From positions 1 through 64,000 of the forward strand of contig JAKFWA010000067.1 of assembly GCA_021732995.1 (NCBI GenBank): a stretch of 64,000 nucleotides of DNA, given 5' to 3'. A model generated the notes under the pieces. It did not search any database and was not told the DNA's origin. It saw only the letters and a program-made list of their open reading frames with translations. The position numbers were made by a program, and so were the translations under genes. This document shows positions 1-8,654 of the stretch, piece after piece (position 1 is the first letter of the stretch; each line of letters starts with the position of its first letter). The DNA is from Planctomycetaceae bacterium (GTDB taxonomy: Bacteria; Planctomycetota; Planctomycetia; Planctomycetales; Planctomycetaceae).

Positions 1-61
1 GTCTAGGTCCACCCGGTCGGGAGGATTAGAGCCCCCCCTATGCACCACCGGACAAGTCCGA

Positions 62-127
62 ACGTCAATCGGTTAATGCGCCGTACTGTCGATCCGGAGG
101 TTGCGGGTTCGAGCCCCGTCGAGCTCG
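62..127 (+). pseudogene. degenerate tRNA-like sequence (possible tRNA-Asp GTC remnant)
   Basis: The 3' half looks like a tRNA. There is a 7-nt loop with U33 and a GTC triplet at 88-90 on an imperfect 5-bp stem (81-85 with 93-97). A good T-arm follows (stem 103-107/115-119, loop TTCGAGC) and then seven bases that could be an acceptor 3' strand. A D-loop-like AATCGGTTA lies at 67-75. However, the D-stem does not pair well, and no sequence upstream pairs with the acceptor strand at 120-126. I read it as a decayed or partial tRNA rather than a functional one. The anticodon assignment is tentative. Confidence 0.4.
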
Positions 128-156
128 CTTTTGCCCTTTAGGGCAAGCGAACGAAC

Positions 157-189
157 AAAGAGCACCGAATCTCAGATTCGGTGCTCTTT
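157..189. terminator. perfect 15-bp hairpin downstream of the tRNA-like sequence
   Basis: Bases 157-171 are perfectly complementary to 175-189, leaving a 3-nt loop. The stem begins AAAGAGC and ends GCTCTTT, so it would work as an intrinsic terminator in either direction. A shorter hairpin (TTGCCC/GGGCAA, 131-146) sits just upstream. Its place directly after a tRNA 3' end suggests tRNA transcript termination. Confidence 0.6.
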
Positions 190-550
190 GTGTTTCAGCA
201 TCGGCAAAATCAGTGGCTCGGTGTGAGACCTCGATTCGCCCCTTGTCGCGGTGCGACTTGCTGGGTGGCCCCACTTGTTCATTTGGGCTACGAGGGCCGC
301 GGAAGCCGCATAGATCAGGGCTCGCGGAAGTTCATGCCTCTTGTCGCTGCGCGACCCCGATAGACCGCAGGCGGTCAATCGGGGCGACCCTCACTTGGTG
401 TCGGGCTTCTGGGTTGCGGGTTGTCGTGAGTCGCGGTGGGGGTGGGGGCGCGGTACGCTTGTTGGCGGTGTGCCGCAGGTTCGATTGCGTTCGTTCCTGA
501 TCCGGCTTGTTGGGATTGCGGGTTCGACAATTACTCAGCTCTGGCCGACT
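190..550. other. non-coding stretch with an imperfect hairpin
   Basis: No convincing gene was seen. The reading frame of the downstream sigma factor stays open back to about 341, but that upstream translation does not resemble a sigma factor. A 13-bp imperfect hairpin lies at 355-384 (CCCCGAT/ATCGGGG outside GACCGC/GCGGTC). A promoter for the sigma operon presumably lies here, but I could not identify one. Confidence 0.4.
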
Positions 551-1777
551 ATGCGAGAGTTCGTCAGCGACTTGTATGTGCGAGAGTCCCGGCGTGTGTT
601 TTCGACGCTGGTGCGGCTGCTGAGAGATTTTGACCTCGCGGAAGAGGCCATGCACGAAGCGTTTGCGGCGGCCATTGAGCAGTGGCAGCACAACGGCGTG
701 CCGGAGAATCCGCGGGCCTGGCTGGTGACGACGGGGCGTTTCAAGGCGATCGATGTGCTGCGTCGACGCACGAATTCCGATCAGGCACGCGAGGTCGTTG
801 CCCGGCGGATTGAAGAACTCTCCAGCGTGAACGCCGAGCGCGCCAGCCACGAGATCGAAGACGACCGCCTGCGGCTCGTATTCACGTGCTGCCACCCGGC
901 GCTGTCACCACAGTCGCAAGTCGCGATGACTTTGCGGGAAGTGTGTGGCTTGACTACTGAGCAGATTGCGGACGCTTTTCTGACGGTCCCGACAACGATT
1001 GCCCAGCGGATTGTCCGGGCGAAAACGAAGATTCGCGAGGCGGGCATCCCCTATGAGATACCGTCGCTGGAGAAGTTTCCGGAACGACTGAGTTCCGTGC
1101 TCTCAGTTATCTATCTGGTGTTCAATGAGGGCTATTCGGCATCGTCTGGTGATTCATTGACTCAGCCTAATCTGTCGGCGGAAGCCATCCGTCTGGGGCG
1201 GCTGGTGCTCGAACTGTTACCGGATCCCGAAGTGATGGGGCTGCTGGCGTTGATGCTGCTGCATGAGTCCCGTCGCGTTGCTCGCTCGACGGAGGCCGGG
1301 GATCTGGTGCTGCTGGAGAATCAGGATCGATCGTTGTGGAACCGCGAGTTGATCGCTGAAGGCAAGCAACTCATCGAGCGGTCGCTGACTTCCCAGCAGT
1401 TTGGTGCCTACACCGTTCAGGCCGCAATTTCCGCGATTCACGCCGATGCTCCGAGTGCAGCGGCGACTGACTGGGGGCAGATCGTCGGGTTGTACGACCT
1501 GCTGATGCGTTCCGAACCGACGCCGGTAGTGGAACTTAACCGAGCGGTAGCAGTGGCCATGCGCGACGGGCCAGCGGTTGGAGTGCGATTGATTGATGCG
1601 ATCCTTCAGCGGGGCGACTTGCTGGATTACCACTTGGCTCACGCCGCCCGCGCGGACTTGTGCCGTCGTCTGGGGCAGGCCAGCGAAGCCCGTAAATCCT
1701 ATGAGCAGGCGTTGTTGCGAGTTCAGCAGGAACCGGAACGCCGCTTTCTGAAGAAGCGGCTCGCGGAATTGTTTTGA
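551..1777 (+). CDS. ECF sigma factor with C-terminal extension (ECF42-like)
   Basis: This is an extracytoplasmic-function RNA polymerase sigma factor of 408 residues from the ATG at 551. The N-terminal ~170 residues hold sigma region 2 (LVRLLRDFDLAEEAMHEAF, then PRAWLVTTGRFKAIDVLRRR) and sigma-4 (VAMTLREVCGLTTEQIADAF). About 230 further residues follow, including the segment VIYLVFNEGYSAS typical of the long ECF sigmas and a TPR-like end. The length, the C-terminal extension and the neighbouring YCII/DGPF gene match the ECF42 group, whose members lack a classical anti-sigma factor and may be controlled through the extension. The start at 551 was chosen because sigma homology begins there; the 70 in-frame codons upstream look non-coding. 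Two small genes follow closely and probably form its operon. Confidence 0.85.
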   Translation: MREFVSDLYVRESRRVFSTLVRLLRDFDLAEEAMHEAFAAAIEQWQHNGVPENPRAWLVTTGRFKAIDVLRRRTNSDQAREVVARRIEELSSVNAERASHEIEDDRLRLVFTCCHPALSPQSQVAMTLREVCGLTTEQIADAFLTVPTTIAQRIVRAKTKIREAGIPYEIPSLEKFPERLSSVLSVIYLVFNEGYSASSGDSLTQPNLSAEAIRLGRLVLELLPDPEVMGLLALMLLHESRRVARSTEAGDLVLLENQDRSLWNRELIAEGKQLIERSLTSQQFGAYTVQAAISAIHADAPSAAATDWGQIVGLYDLLMRSEPTPVVELNRAVAVAMRDGPAVGVRLIDAILQRGDLLDYHLAHAARADLCRRLGQASEARKSYEQALLRVQQEPERRFLKKRLAELF

Positions 1778-1855
1778 GTTTTTTCTGATCGATGTCGAAC
1801 GGCCGGTTGGTCGCTCGACTACTTCGTGAAACCTGTCTTTTCAGAAAGAGAAATC

Positions 1856-2341
1856 ATGTTTGCTCAAGCACAAGAAGAACATCAGTGGCTGGCTCAACTG
1901 GCGGGTAACTGGACTTTCGAGTCGGAATGCGCCGCGGGGCCTGATCCTGCTCAGCCTCCCATGAAGTCGACCGGCAAAGTCGTCGCACGAACGCTCGGCG
2001 GCATGTGGGTGCTGCTCGAAGGCGAAGGCGACACGCCTGACGGACAGATGTGTCAGTCCATCATCACGCTGGGTTATGACGCGACCGCACAGAAGTTCGT
2101 CGGCTCGTTCATTGCCTCGGTGATGGGGCAGTTGTGGATCTATTCGGGTACTCGCGATGCCGCCAAGCGCGTGCTCGTGCTGGATACGGTGGGGCCCAAG
2201 TTCGATGGACCGGGCACCGCCAATTACCAGGATATTTTTGAGATGATCGATCAGGACCACTGGACGCTCTCGTCGCAGTTGCAGGGCGACGACGGCAACT
2301 GGACCAAGTTCATGACGGCGCATTATCACCGCGTCAAATAA
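1856..2341 (+). CDS. DUF1579 family protein
   Basis: This is a 161-residue cytoplasmic protein. The pattern EHQWLAQLAGNWTFE near the start, GGMWVLLEGEG in the middle and a tryptophan-rich beta-strand layout match DUF1579, a small beta-barrel-like family of unknown function. The ATG at 1856 is preferred over an in-frame GTG at 1826 because AGAAAGAG lies just upstream and the family homology starts there. It sits 78 nt after the ECF sigma gene and 33 nt before the YCII gene. DUF1579 and YCII proteins commonly accompany ECF42-type sigmas, so it is probably a member or target of that regulon. Confidence 0.8.
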   Translation: MFAQAQEEHQWLAQLAGNWTFESECAAGPDPAQPPMKSTGKVVARTLGGMWVLLEGEGDTPDGQMCQSIITLGYDATAQKFVGSFIASVMGQLWIYSGTRDAAKRVLVLDTVGPKFDGPGTANYQDIFEMIDQDHWTLSSQLQGDDGNWTKFMTAHYHRVK

Positions 2342-2374
2342 TCAGTTGAATCAGAACCTTGAAGCGAGGATCCC

Positions 2375-2737
2375 ATGAAGTATCTGTTGCTGGCTTATGG
2401 TGTTGAGAACGCCTGGACGGAAGACGAACGCGAGGAGTGCCGTGACAAGTCTTCGGCGATATGTCACGAACTGGCTTCGCAAGGCCGGTTCCTCGGTGCG
2501 TCACCATTGCATCCTGTCTCGACGGCGACCTGCGTCCGAGTGCGTAACAGCAGCCGCTTGATTACGGACGGCCCCTTCGCGGAAACGACGGAACAACTCG
2601 GCGGCTATTTTCTGATTGATGTTCCCAATCTCGACGAGGCCATCGCCATCGCAGGTCGAATTCCAGCAGCAACCAAAGGGACCATCGAGATCCGTCCGGT
2701 CTTTGAAATGACCGGTCTGCCGGAGCCCGCGAAGTAA
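2375..2737 (+). CDS. YCII/DGPF-domain protein
   Basis: This 120-residue protein begins MKYLLLAYG and carries the signature TDGPFAETTEQLGGYFLID, which is diagnostic for the DGPF branch of YCII-related proteins (ferredoxin-like fold). The family's biochemical function is unsettled. Genetic linkage to ECF42 sigma factors is well established and is reproduced here, 600 nt after the sigma gene with only the DUF1579 gene between. A GAGG-type ribosome-binding site (AGCGAGGATCCC) precedes the ATG. It is probably the last gene of the sigma operon. Confidence 0.88.
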   Translation: MKYLLLAYGVENAWTEDEREECRDKSSAICHELASQGRFLGASPLHPVSTATCVRVRNSSRLITDGPFAETTEQLGGYFLIDVPNLDEAIAIAGRIPAATKGTIEIRPVFEMTGLPEPAK

Positions 2738-2799
2738 CCGCTGGTCACCGGGAGCGCAACGGCACGCCAGAAAGAAGCGCACGTTGTTGTAGAAAGGGA

Positions 2800-2823
2800 C
2801 TGCGGCCGCGAGTCCGCAGCCCC
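2800..2823 (+). terminator. GC-rich hairpin after the sigma cassette
   Basis: CTGCGG and CCGCAG pair around an 8-nt loop, extended by GGG/CCC beyond one unpaired base, about 65 nt after the YCII stop. There is no clear T-run, so it is a weak terminator candidate. Confidence 0.3.
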
Positions 2824-2839
2824 CGCTCCTAATACGACC

Positions 2840-2886
2840 AGGTCGAATAATCCTGTCCGACTGTTGGGCAGGATTGTCCGGCCTGC
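2840..2886. repeat. dispersed palindromic repeat, copy A
   Basis: The sequence starts AGGTCG and ends GTCCGGCCTGC, with an internal inverted repeat AATCCTGTCC / GGGCAGGATT. It shares its ends and core with elements at 11891-11939, 30860-30886 and 54266-54333. It lies in the spacer between two convergent genes. Confidence 0.6.
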
Positions 2887-2992
2887 TCGTGCTTTGTTAC
2901 AGCTTGGTGCGTGGGTGCTACTGGCTTCGCCAGTGCAGGAATTGGGCACTGTCAGAGCCAGTGGTACCACAATTCCTTGATGTGACAGAGAA

Positions 2993-4750
2993 CTAGTCGA
3001 TCAACTTCAGCGGACGACTCGTCGCCACTCGGCGGAAGACTTGCAGCAGTTGCGCCTGCACATCAGCGATTGACTGACCGCCGGGCACATTGAAGTGTTC
3101 TCCGTTGCCGATCGCCGCCACTTCATCCAACAGTTCGGTATCCGCGCCCAACCCCACCGAAATTGTCACAACTTTGATCCCCGCATTCTTCGCGGCGTAA
3201 GCCTCGGTGATCACGGCCTGATAAGCCTGAGAGGCGCTTCCCGGGGCGTTTGCCTGACCGTCGGTCATCACCAGCATGAGCTTGTGAGCGCGGGGTCGGG
3301 CATGCGCCTGGAGTTCCGCTCGCGCGACAGCCATACCTGCGGAGATGTTCGTGCCGCCAGTGTAGTGTCCGGCCTGCCGGTGACGCGTTGTGTTCTTGAT
3401 CTGTTCGTAGTCGCGAATCAGTCCGTGCTCCAGAATTGCACCTGCGGAACTGGTGTGCGTGTAGATCGACAATCCGACCTGATCCTCAGAAGGCAAATCA
3501 ATCAGATGTTGGATGAAGAGATCGACCCCGTCCTTCAAGCATTCCAAGGGCTGTTCGCTGGTTTTCCACAGATCCGCAGTTTCGTCAGCGGCGGGACGCT
3601 CATACTGCAAATAGTGCAGCCACGTCAGATAACCATACTGATCACGATAGCCTGCGTCCTTGATTTCGCCGGATGAGGATTGGACGGTCGAGATATACTC
3701 ATCCCAACTGCCTGCTGCATACGGATAAGTACCGGTCAGGCCCAGAGCGGACTTGATGGTGGTACTGTTGATATTGAAACGCTCGCCCAAGCCATCACCG
3801 GAACGGTTCGCATTGCCGCCGGATTCGACCGAGACGCTTTGAATTTCCCGTCCTGAATTACTGCCGGTGCCTTGGAAGGTTCCCGTGGTGCCGGACAGAT
3901 TGGAGAACGTCTGCGTGCGGTTTCCGGACATCCGCAACGTGACCTTCTTCAGGCTGCTCGTCGAGACAATCGACACGGAAGTACGCTTATAAGTGACGTC
4001 AATATGTGGATAGGAACCCGTCAGCGGTCCCCCTGCGAGCGTCGCATACTGCGGTGTGAACGTCAGGTTGCCGTAAACGGGGCTGCCGAGTTCCTGCCAC
4101 ATTGTCTGCAGATTGCTCTCGACGTAGGTACGGCCGAGAACATCGATCGCTCCTAGACTACTGTCATCATTCATCGACGCCGAGAAGTCGAGAACAATCA
4201 CAATGTCGCGTGGTTGGAATGCCGCGACGGCTTCTGCCTGCAACGTGACATTCTGATTTCCAATTGCTGGGCCGAAGAACAACGGAAGACGGTTATCGAC
4301 CAGTTGTCCCTGCGAGTTTGTTTCGGTGCGGCGGCGAATCAAGACCTTCACGATGTTGTGCGGCGTGTATTGGTCACCCCACTGAGTGCTGAACTGTCCG
4401 TTGCCAATCGAAACCTGCTTGCCGAACAGCACGTCGTTGGCAGTGTTCAATGCGACCGAACTGCGGTCACCGTTTTCAAAGTTGGCAGCGACGCTCGCCG
4501 CCGCCGCGCGACAGTTCGCACGGACCGTCGCAGCGTCATCGGAACTGGTCAGTTCCATGGACGCTGCCAGGGCCGCCGCATCCGCAGCCGCCTGCATTTG
4601 CGTTTTCGTCAGCGTGATGAAACCGATGTCGACCGTAAACGCCGTGAACGCCAGCACAACACTCATGAAGAGTGCCGTCAGCGCCAAGATGTTGCCACGG
4701 CGCAGCTCAAAACGAGCAGCGATGTTGCGGACTAACCTGGACCGGATCAT
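2993..4750 (-). CDS. TadG-like vWA membrane-anchored protein
   Basis: This is a 585-residue protein with a Tad/Flp-pilus-type N-terminus: RRGNILALTALFMSVVLAF is a single membrane segment, followed by DIGFITLTKTQMQAAADAAA, typical of TadE/TadG proteins. A von Willebrand A domain follows. Its MIDAS residues are visible as DFSAS (near residue 188), GGTNIS and MTDGQ, with a large insertion (~200 residues) between the first two. The ATG at 4750 is chosen over one at 4822 because the basic, pre-TM sequence starts there and GGGAG lies upstream. The protein is likely anchored in the cytoplasmic membrane with the vWA domain outside. No other tad genes are nearby, so a role in pilus assembly is not established. 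Confidence 0.8.
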   Translation of the reverse strand: MIRSRLVRNIAARFELRRGNILALTALFMSVVLAFTAFTVDIGFITLTKTQMQAAADAAALAASMELTSSDDAATVRANCRAAAASVAANFENGDRSSVALNTANDVLFGKQVSIGNGQFSTQWGDQYTPHNIVKVLIRRRTETNSQGQLVDNRLPLFFGPAIGNQNVTLQAEAVAAFQPRDIVIVLDFSASMNDDSSLGAIDVLGRTYVESNLQTMWQELGSPVYGNLTFTPQYATLAGGPLTGSYPHIDVTYKRTSVSIVSTSSLKKVTLRMSGNRTQTFSNLSGTTGTFQGTGSNSGREIQSVSVESGGNANRSGDGLGERFNINSTTIKSALGLTGTYPYAAGSWDEYISTVQSSSGEIKDAGYRDQYGYLTWLHYLQYERPAADETADLWKTSEQPLECLKDGVDLFIQHLIDLPSEDQVGLSIYTHTSSAGAILEHGLIRDYEQIKNTTRHRQAGHYTGGTNISAGMAVARAELQAHARPRAHKLMLVMTDGQANAPGSASQAYQAVITEAYAAKNAGIKVVTISVGLGADTELLDEVAAIGNGEHFNVPGGQSIADVQAQLLQVFRRVATSRPLKLID

Positions 4751-5107
4751 GCCTTTGTCTCCCGAAACAATCGGAGATCTGAACCGACGGATGTTCGGCC
4801 CGCAGCCGTCGGATGAATTCACTCACTTATTGGGTCTAGGTCATGCAGTGAAACACCTCGCCGAAAAGGGTTTTCCCCACTGCACTGTTTTGGAATTCGC
4901 AACGGCTATTTTGGGAATTGCGATAAATGGCTCGCGCTGACCGAACGACTCGATGCGCCGAGTTGACCGGTCGTGGTCCTCGAACGTCACGAGCGCGCGA
5001 ATTGTCAGGCTGCTGTTGATCAAGGTCGGGAAACAAAGCAGCCCGCTGAGTCGTTAAGGCTCAGCGGGCTGTTGATTCAAACTGTCAGCTTCCAAGACCG
5101 AGTCGGC
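4751..5107. other. intergenic, mostly featureless except for the downstream terminator
   Basis: This lies between the start of the TadG-like gene and the stop of the Gfo/Idh/MocA gene. Apart from the hairpin at 5039-5071, no gene or repeat was recognised. Short open frames here lack coding character. Confidence 0.4.
5039..5071 (-). terminator. intrinsic terminator of the Gfo/Idh/MocA gene
   Basis: CAGCCCGCTGAG (5039-5050) pairs perfectly with CTCAGCGGGCTG (5060-5071). On the minus strand TTTGTTTC follows. It lies 37 nt beyond the stop of the oxidoreductase gene. Confidence 0.7.
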
Positions 5108-6484
5108 TTAAAACTCGCGGCCTTTGATCAGACCCGGCATCGGGATTGGGTACTTGCCGTCCGCATTGGCGACGAGCGGAGAGGGACCGTCCATCGTGAG
5201 GCGATCGACGGTGGCACCGAGATCGTGCTCGTGATTCAGAGCCTGCTCGTAGGTCACAACTTGACCGGTATGACAGGCCAGACGTCCCATCGCAGTGACG
5301 AGGCTCGCCTGAGCACCGCGTTTGACTTCGTTGTGCGGCTTGTCGTTGCGAATCGAATCCAGCAGGTGATCCCATTCGAGCTGATAGGGGCTCGGTTCCG
5401 GACGATCGAACGCCCACGCGAGATTGTCCTTGGTCATCACCTGACTCTTGAACATGCGGGCCTTCGACGGAGCATGTCCCGATTGGGAGATGACGGCGGA
5501 ACCCTTCGTGCCGTGGGCGTAGCTGGCGAATTCATGATGGCAGCCTGGAACGCAGCGGCCTTCGAGAATCAGCTTGGCACCATCAGCGAAGGTGTATTCC
5601 GTCGTGTAGGTGTCGAAGTTCTGATCGACGTAGTCTTCGCGGTAGTGACGACCGCCGAAGCCCTTGGCTTCCACGGGCCAGTCATCCTTCATCCAGCAGC
5701 ATTCATCAATGTTATGAATGAGGAAGTCGCTGAAGCCACCACCGCTGAGCCACAGAAACGCGTGGAAGTTGCGGATCTGGTATTCGAGTTCCTTCATATT
5801 GTCCGGCTTCTTGCGGGCAAATGCGGAGCCTGTGTGGCCAGCCGCGCGGTAAGCACGCAACAGGGTGATATCACCCATCTGGCCGTCCTTGATGCGATCG
5901 TGCAGTTCGTTGCGTGCGTCGCAGTGACGACACATCAGACCAACACCGACCTTCAGGCCCTTCTGCACCGACTGGTCACCCAGCGCCAGCATGCGTCGAC
6001 TGCTCGGACCATCGACGGTGATCGGCTTCTCCATGAAGACGTTCAGGCCTTTCTCGATGGCATAGGTGAAATGCACCCAGCGGAACGCGACCGGCGTTGT
6101 GAAGATGACAATGTCACCCGGCTTCAGAGCGTCCATGGCCTGCTTGTAAGCTTCAAAGCCAACGAACTTGCGCTCTGTCGGCACGTCCATCTTATCTTTA
6201 AAGCGGGTCTGCAAAGAGTTGTAGCTGTTCTCCAGGCGGTCTGAGAAAACGTCAGCCATCGCGACCAGCTTCACGGGACCGTTCTTGGAACTCATCGCGT
6301 CGGCGGCTGCACCAGTGCCACGGCCACCGCATCCCACGAGTGCGATCTGGATGGTGTTGTTGTCGGCGGCGTAAACCTGTTGAGGAATCGCTACGCCGGC
6401 CAAAGCGGACACTGCGGCAACGGTGCTGGTGGTTTTCAGCATGTCGCGGCGGTTGAGGGGTTTCTGGATCTGCGTGTCACTCAT
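5108..6484 (-). CDS. Tat-exported Gfo/Idh/MocA family oxidoreductase
   Basis: This is a 458-residue NAD(P)-dependent oxidoreductase with a twin-arginine signal (NRRDMLKTT, then a hydrophobic alanine-rich stretch ending YAAD). The Rossmann motif IALVGCGGRGTGA follows the signal, and VFMEKPITVDGPS is the conserved EKP motif of the family. The C-terminal part is the alpha/beta domain (GGGFSDFLIHNIDECCW, then EYTFADGAKLILEGR). Family members oxidise or rearrange sugars or cyclitols; the substrate cannot be read from the sequence. The ATG at 6484 is selected because it directly precedes the Tat signal and has GGGAG upstream; an ATG at 6535 would add an unlikely leader. Planctomycetes carry many such secreted paralogues. 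It appears monocistronic. Confidence 0.9.
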   Translation of the reverse strand: MSDTQIQKPLNRRDMLKTTSTVAAVSALAGVAIPQQVYAADNNTIQIALVGCGGRGTGAAADAMSSKNGPVKLVAMADVFSDRLENSYNSLQTRFKDKMDVPTERKFVGFEAYKQAMDALKPGDIVIFTTPVAFRWVHFTYAIEKGLNVFMEKPITVDGPSSRRMLALGDQSVQKGLKVGVGLMCRHCDARNELHDRIKDGQMGDITLLRAYRAAGHTGSAFARKKPDNMKELEYQIRNFHAFLWLSGGGFSDFLIHNIDECCWMKDDWPVEAKGFGGRHYREDYVDQNFDTYTTEYTFADGAKLILEGRCVPGCHHEFASYAHGTKGSAVISQSGHAPSKARMFKSQVMTKDNLAWAFDRPEPSPYQLEWDHLLDSIRNDKPHNEVKRGAQASLVTAMGRLACHTGQVVTYEQALNHEHDLGATVDRLTMDGPSPLVANADGKYPIPMPGLIKGREF

Positions 6485-6918
6485 GGTTGGCTCCCTGTGG
6501 CTCCAATCGACTGGCCCGGAATGATGAAATGGCAAACACGACAGAGACTCTAGCTAAAGCGGTCAACCTTTGCGAAAGTCCGGCGCGTGCGGCAGTTAGC
6601 TGCATGATCTGTTGACCAAAACCGGAGGCTCTGCGCCTACTGGTACACCTTTCGCTGCATTCAACGGGTGTTCTCACGGTTGAGACACGATCCTTGCAGG
6701 ACGCTGGCGGGTCTGAGCATCGGCTGGCTGAAGAGAGAATTTATTGACAGCCGATTCATGCAGCTCCAAGCTGACTGTAGAACTGATGCAATTGCGATTC
6801 CCGAACATTTCCGGAAGCAAAAGCAACAGAGTTCCGCAGGTCCAGGCTTTTCCTTGGTGTTGTCCTGAATTCGCGACGAGCGTTTTAAAGCCCGCCGTCG
6901 TATTGGAGGAGACATACC
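6485..6918. other. divergent intergenic region
   Basis: This 434-bp spacer separates the minus-strand oxidoreductase from a plus-strand unknown, so it should hold promoters for both. A TTGACA-like hexamer occurs near 6744, but no convincing -10 box at the usual distance was found. No gene is apparent. Confidence 0.4.
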
Positions 6919-7416
6919 ATGGATCTCATCACCAAACTTAATGACGAACTGAAACAGCTCGCGGGGTTCGTAGGCCCACAGCCCCGTCGCATGCAGATTA
7001 CCGACGACGACGGCGTGCAGCTCACGATCGAATTCTCCGCTGTAGACACTCTGAGTTGCTCGTTCCGTGAGCTGACGCTGCACATTCCGAAGCTGGTTGG
7101 CCGCGAACTCAAGGTCCTGAAGCAGTGGGCAGATGATCTGTCACGTCGTGTGACTTACCTCCTCGAAAACATCGGCCCGGTCGAAATCGACAAGCTCGGG
7201 GACCAGATCCTCATTCGGTCAACGCCTCCGGGACGCAGCAAGACGACCGCCAAGTTCTACGAGGTGCTGCTGTCGGCTCGCGGTAACGGCACGTTCTCGC
7301 TGAAGCGGTTTGCGTTTGAACCGGGTCAGTCGGGACGCAACGCCGTCGATGTACAGCTCACGCATGAAGTGCTCAACAAACTGATCGGCGACTTGCTGGA
7401 CACCGTACCGGCTTGA
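6919..7416 (+). CDS. hypothetical protein, 165 aa
   Basis: I do not recognise this gene. The product is soluble, 165 residues, without a signal peptide or membrane segment. The N-terminal part (MDLITKLNDELKQLAGFVG) is helical, the middle has alternating strands (GVQLTIEFSAVDTLSCSFREL) and the C-terminus is helical again (LTHEVLNKLIGDLLDTVP). A strong ribosome-binding site GGAGGAGAC precedes the ATG and codon use matches the neighbours, so it is a real gene. It lies 55 nt before an aldo/keto reductase on the same strand and may be cotranscribed. Confidence 0.75.
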   Translation: MDLITKLNDELKQLAGFVGPQPRRMQITDDDGVQLTIEFSAVDTLSCSFRELTLHIPKLVGRELKVLKQWADDLSRRVTYLLENIGPVEIDKLGDQILIRSTPPGRSKTTAKFYEVLLSARGNGTFSLKRFAFEPGQSGRNAVDVQLTHEVLNKLIGDLLDTVPA

Positions 7417-7471
7417 GCAGGAACATCGGGACCATCCTTGATGCTCCCGCCGTCTGCTTTGGAAAGCCGCG

Positions 7472-8434
7472 ATGCACACTCGCCCGCTCGGACGTTCGTC
7501 GATCCAGATTACTCCCGTAGCGATGGGCTGCTGGCCGATCTCTGGCATCACCAGCGTGGACGTCACTGAGCAGAATAGCCTCGACACGCTACGAGCAGCG
7601 CACGACTCCGGCATCAACTTTTTCGACACCGCGTATGCCTACGGTTACGAGGGCGAAAGCGAACGCATGATCGGCCGCGCATTGGGCCAACATCGCGATT
7701 CGATCGTCATCGCGACAAAGGGCGGCATCCACTACGAGAACCGTCAGCAGCAACGTGATGGCCGACCGGAAACTCTGAAGCGGCAATGCGACGAAAGTCT
7801 GCGGCGACTCGGCATGGATCACGTCGAGCTGTACTACCTGCACGCTCCCGACCCGCAGGTACCCGTCTCTGAATCAGCAGGAGCGATTCGAGATCTCATC
7901 GCCGCAGGCAAAGTGCGAACAGCCGGACTATCGAACGCCAGCGTGGAACAACTCGCCGAGTTCCACGCGGTGTGCCCGCTGTCCGCGTATCAGCCGCACT
8001 ACAATATGCTGCAACGCGAGATCGAAACCGCACAGTTGCCCTGGTGCATCGCCAACGGCGTCTCGGCTCTCATCTATTGGCCGCTGATGAAAGGGCTACT
8101 TGCCGGCAAGCTGCCGCGCGATCATGAGTTCGTCGAAAAAGACGGACGTCGCAAGTATCCGATGTTTCAAGGCGAGGAATGGCAGCGGAATCAGGATTTT
8201 TTGGACCGCCTGCGCGGCTTGGCGGCAGAGATTGGCCACTCAGTTTCGGAAATCGTCATCAACTGGACGATTCAACGTCCCGGTATCACTGCCGCGTTGT
8301 GCGGCGCCAAACGCCCGGACCAGATCCGCGAGAACGCCGCCGCGATGAAGTGGTCGCTAAGCCCCGAACAGATCGCTCTCATCGACCAATGGATCGCCGA
8401 ACGCGGCCCCACAGTCTCCCGCGGAGCGGTGTGA
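7472..8434 (+). CDS. aldo/keto reductase
   Basis: This is a 320-residue NADPH-dependent aldo/keto reductase with a (beta/alpha)8 barrel. The signature FDTAYAYG (D52, catalytic Tyr57) is present. ATKGG supplies the catalytic lysine near residue 85, and YYLHAPDP supplies the histidine near residue 126. The C-terminal cofactor region is visible as ALCGAKRPDQIRENAAA. The sequence resembles the subfamily that includes YajO- and Gfo-linked aldehyde reductases; the substrate is unknown. The ATG at 7472 follows GGAAAG. It has no Tat or Sec signal and is cytoplasmic. The gene is followed by a strong hairpin. Confidence 0.9.
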   Translation: MHTRPLGRSSIQITPVAMGCWPISGITSVDVTEQNSLDTLRAAHDSGINFFDTAYAYGYEGESERMIGRALGQHRDSIVIATKGGIHYENRQQQRDGRPETLKRQCDESLRRLGMDHVELYYLHAPDPQVPVSESAGAIRDLIAAGKVRTAGLSNASVEQLAEFHAVCPLSAYQPHYNMLQREIETAQLPWCIANGVSALIYWPLMKGLLAGKLPRDHEFVEKDGRRKYPMFQGEEWQRNQDFLDRLRGLAAEIGHSVSEIVINWTIQRPGITAALCGAKRPDQIRENAAAMKWSLSPEQIALIDQWIAERGPTVSRGAV

Positions 8435-8463
8435 ATCATCGATGCACAGTAGGTGACATGGCC

Positions 8464-8492
8464 CCCCTCGCCCCGGATTCCGGGGAGAGGGG
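8464..8492 (+). terminator. terminator-like hairpin repeat (CCCCTCGCC type, copy 1)
   Basis: CCCCTC-G-CCCCGG pairs with CCGGGG-A-GAGGGG around a 3-nt loop, 30 nt after the aldo/keto reductase stop and between convergent genes. A related element occurs at 18304-18332. Confidence 0.55.
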
Positions 8493-8654
8493 CGATCGCT
8501 GCCCTTCATCTTCGATTCCGACCCGTCGTCGTCGAGGCCGATATGAATCTTGGTCGCCGCGAAACATGATGGCTACATGTGCTGTGAGGTGATCTGCTCA
8601 ATGAGGACAATCGAAACTATCGAGGAATCGAAATTCCATATCGCGAGTTGAACA

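Noticed and set aside
4973-6244. 423-residue plus-strand open frame
   Set aside because: It lies antisense to the Gfo/Idh/MocA gene, whose family motifs and Tat signal are clear; the plus-strand translation has no recognisable domain and is typical of antisense frames in GC-rich genes.
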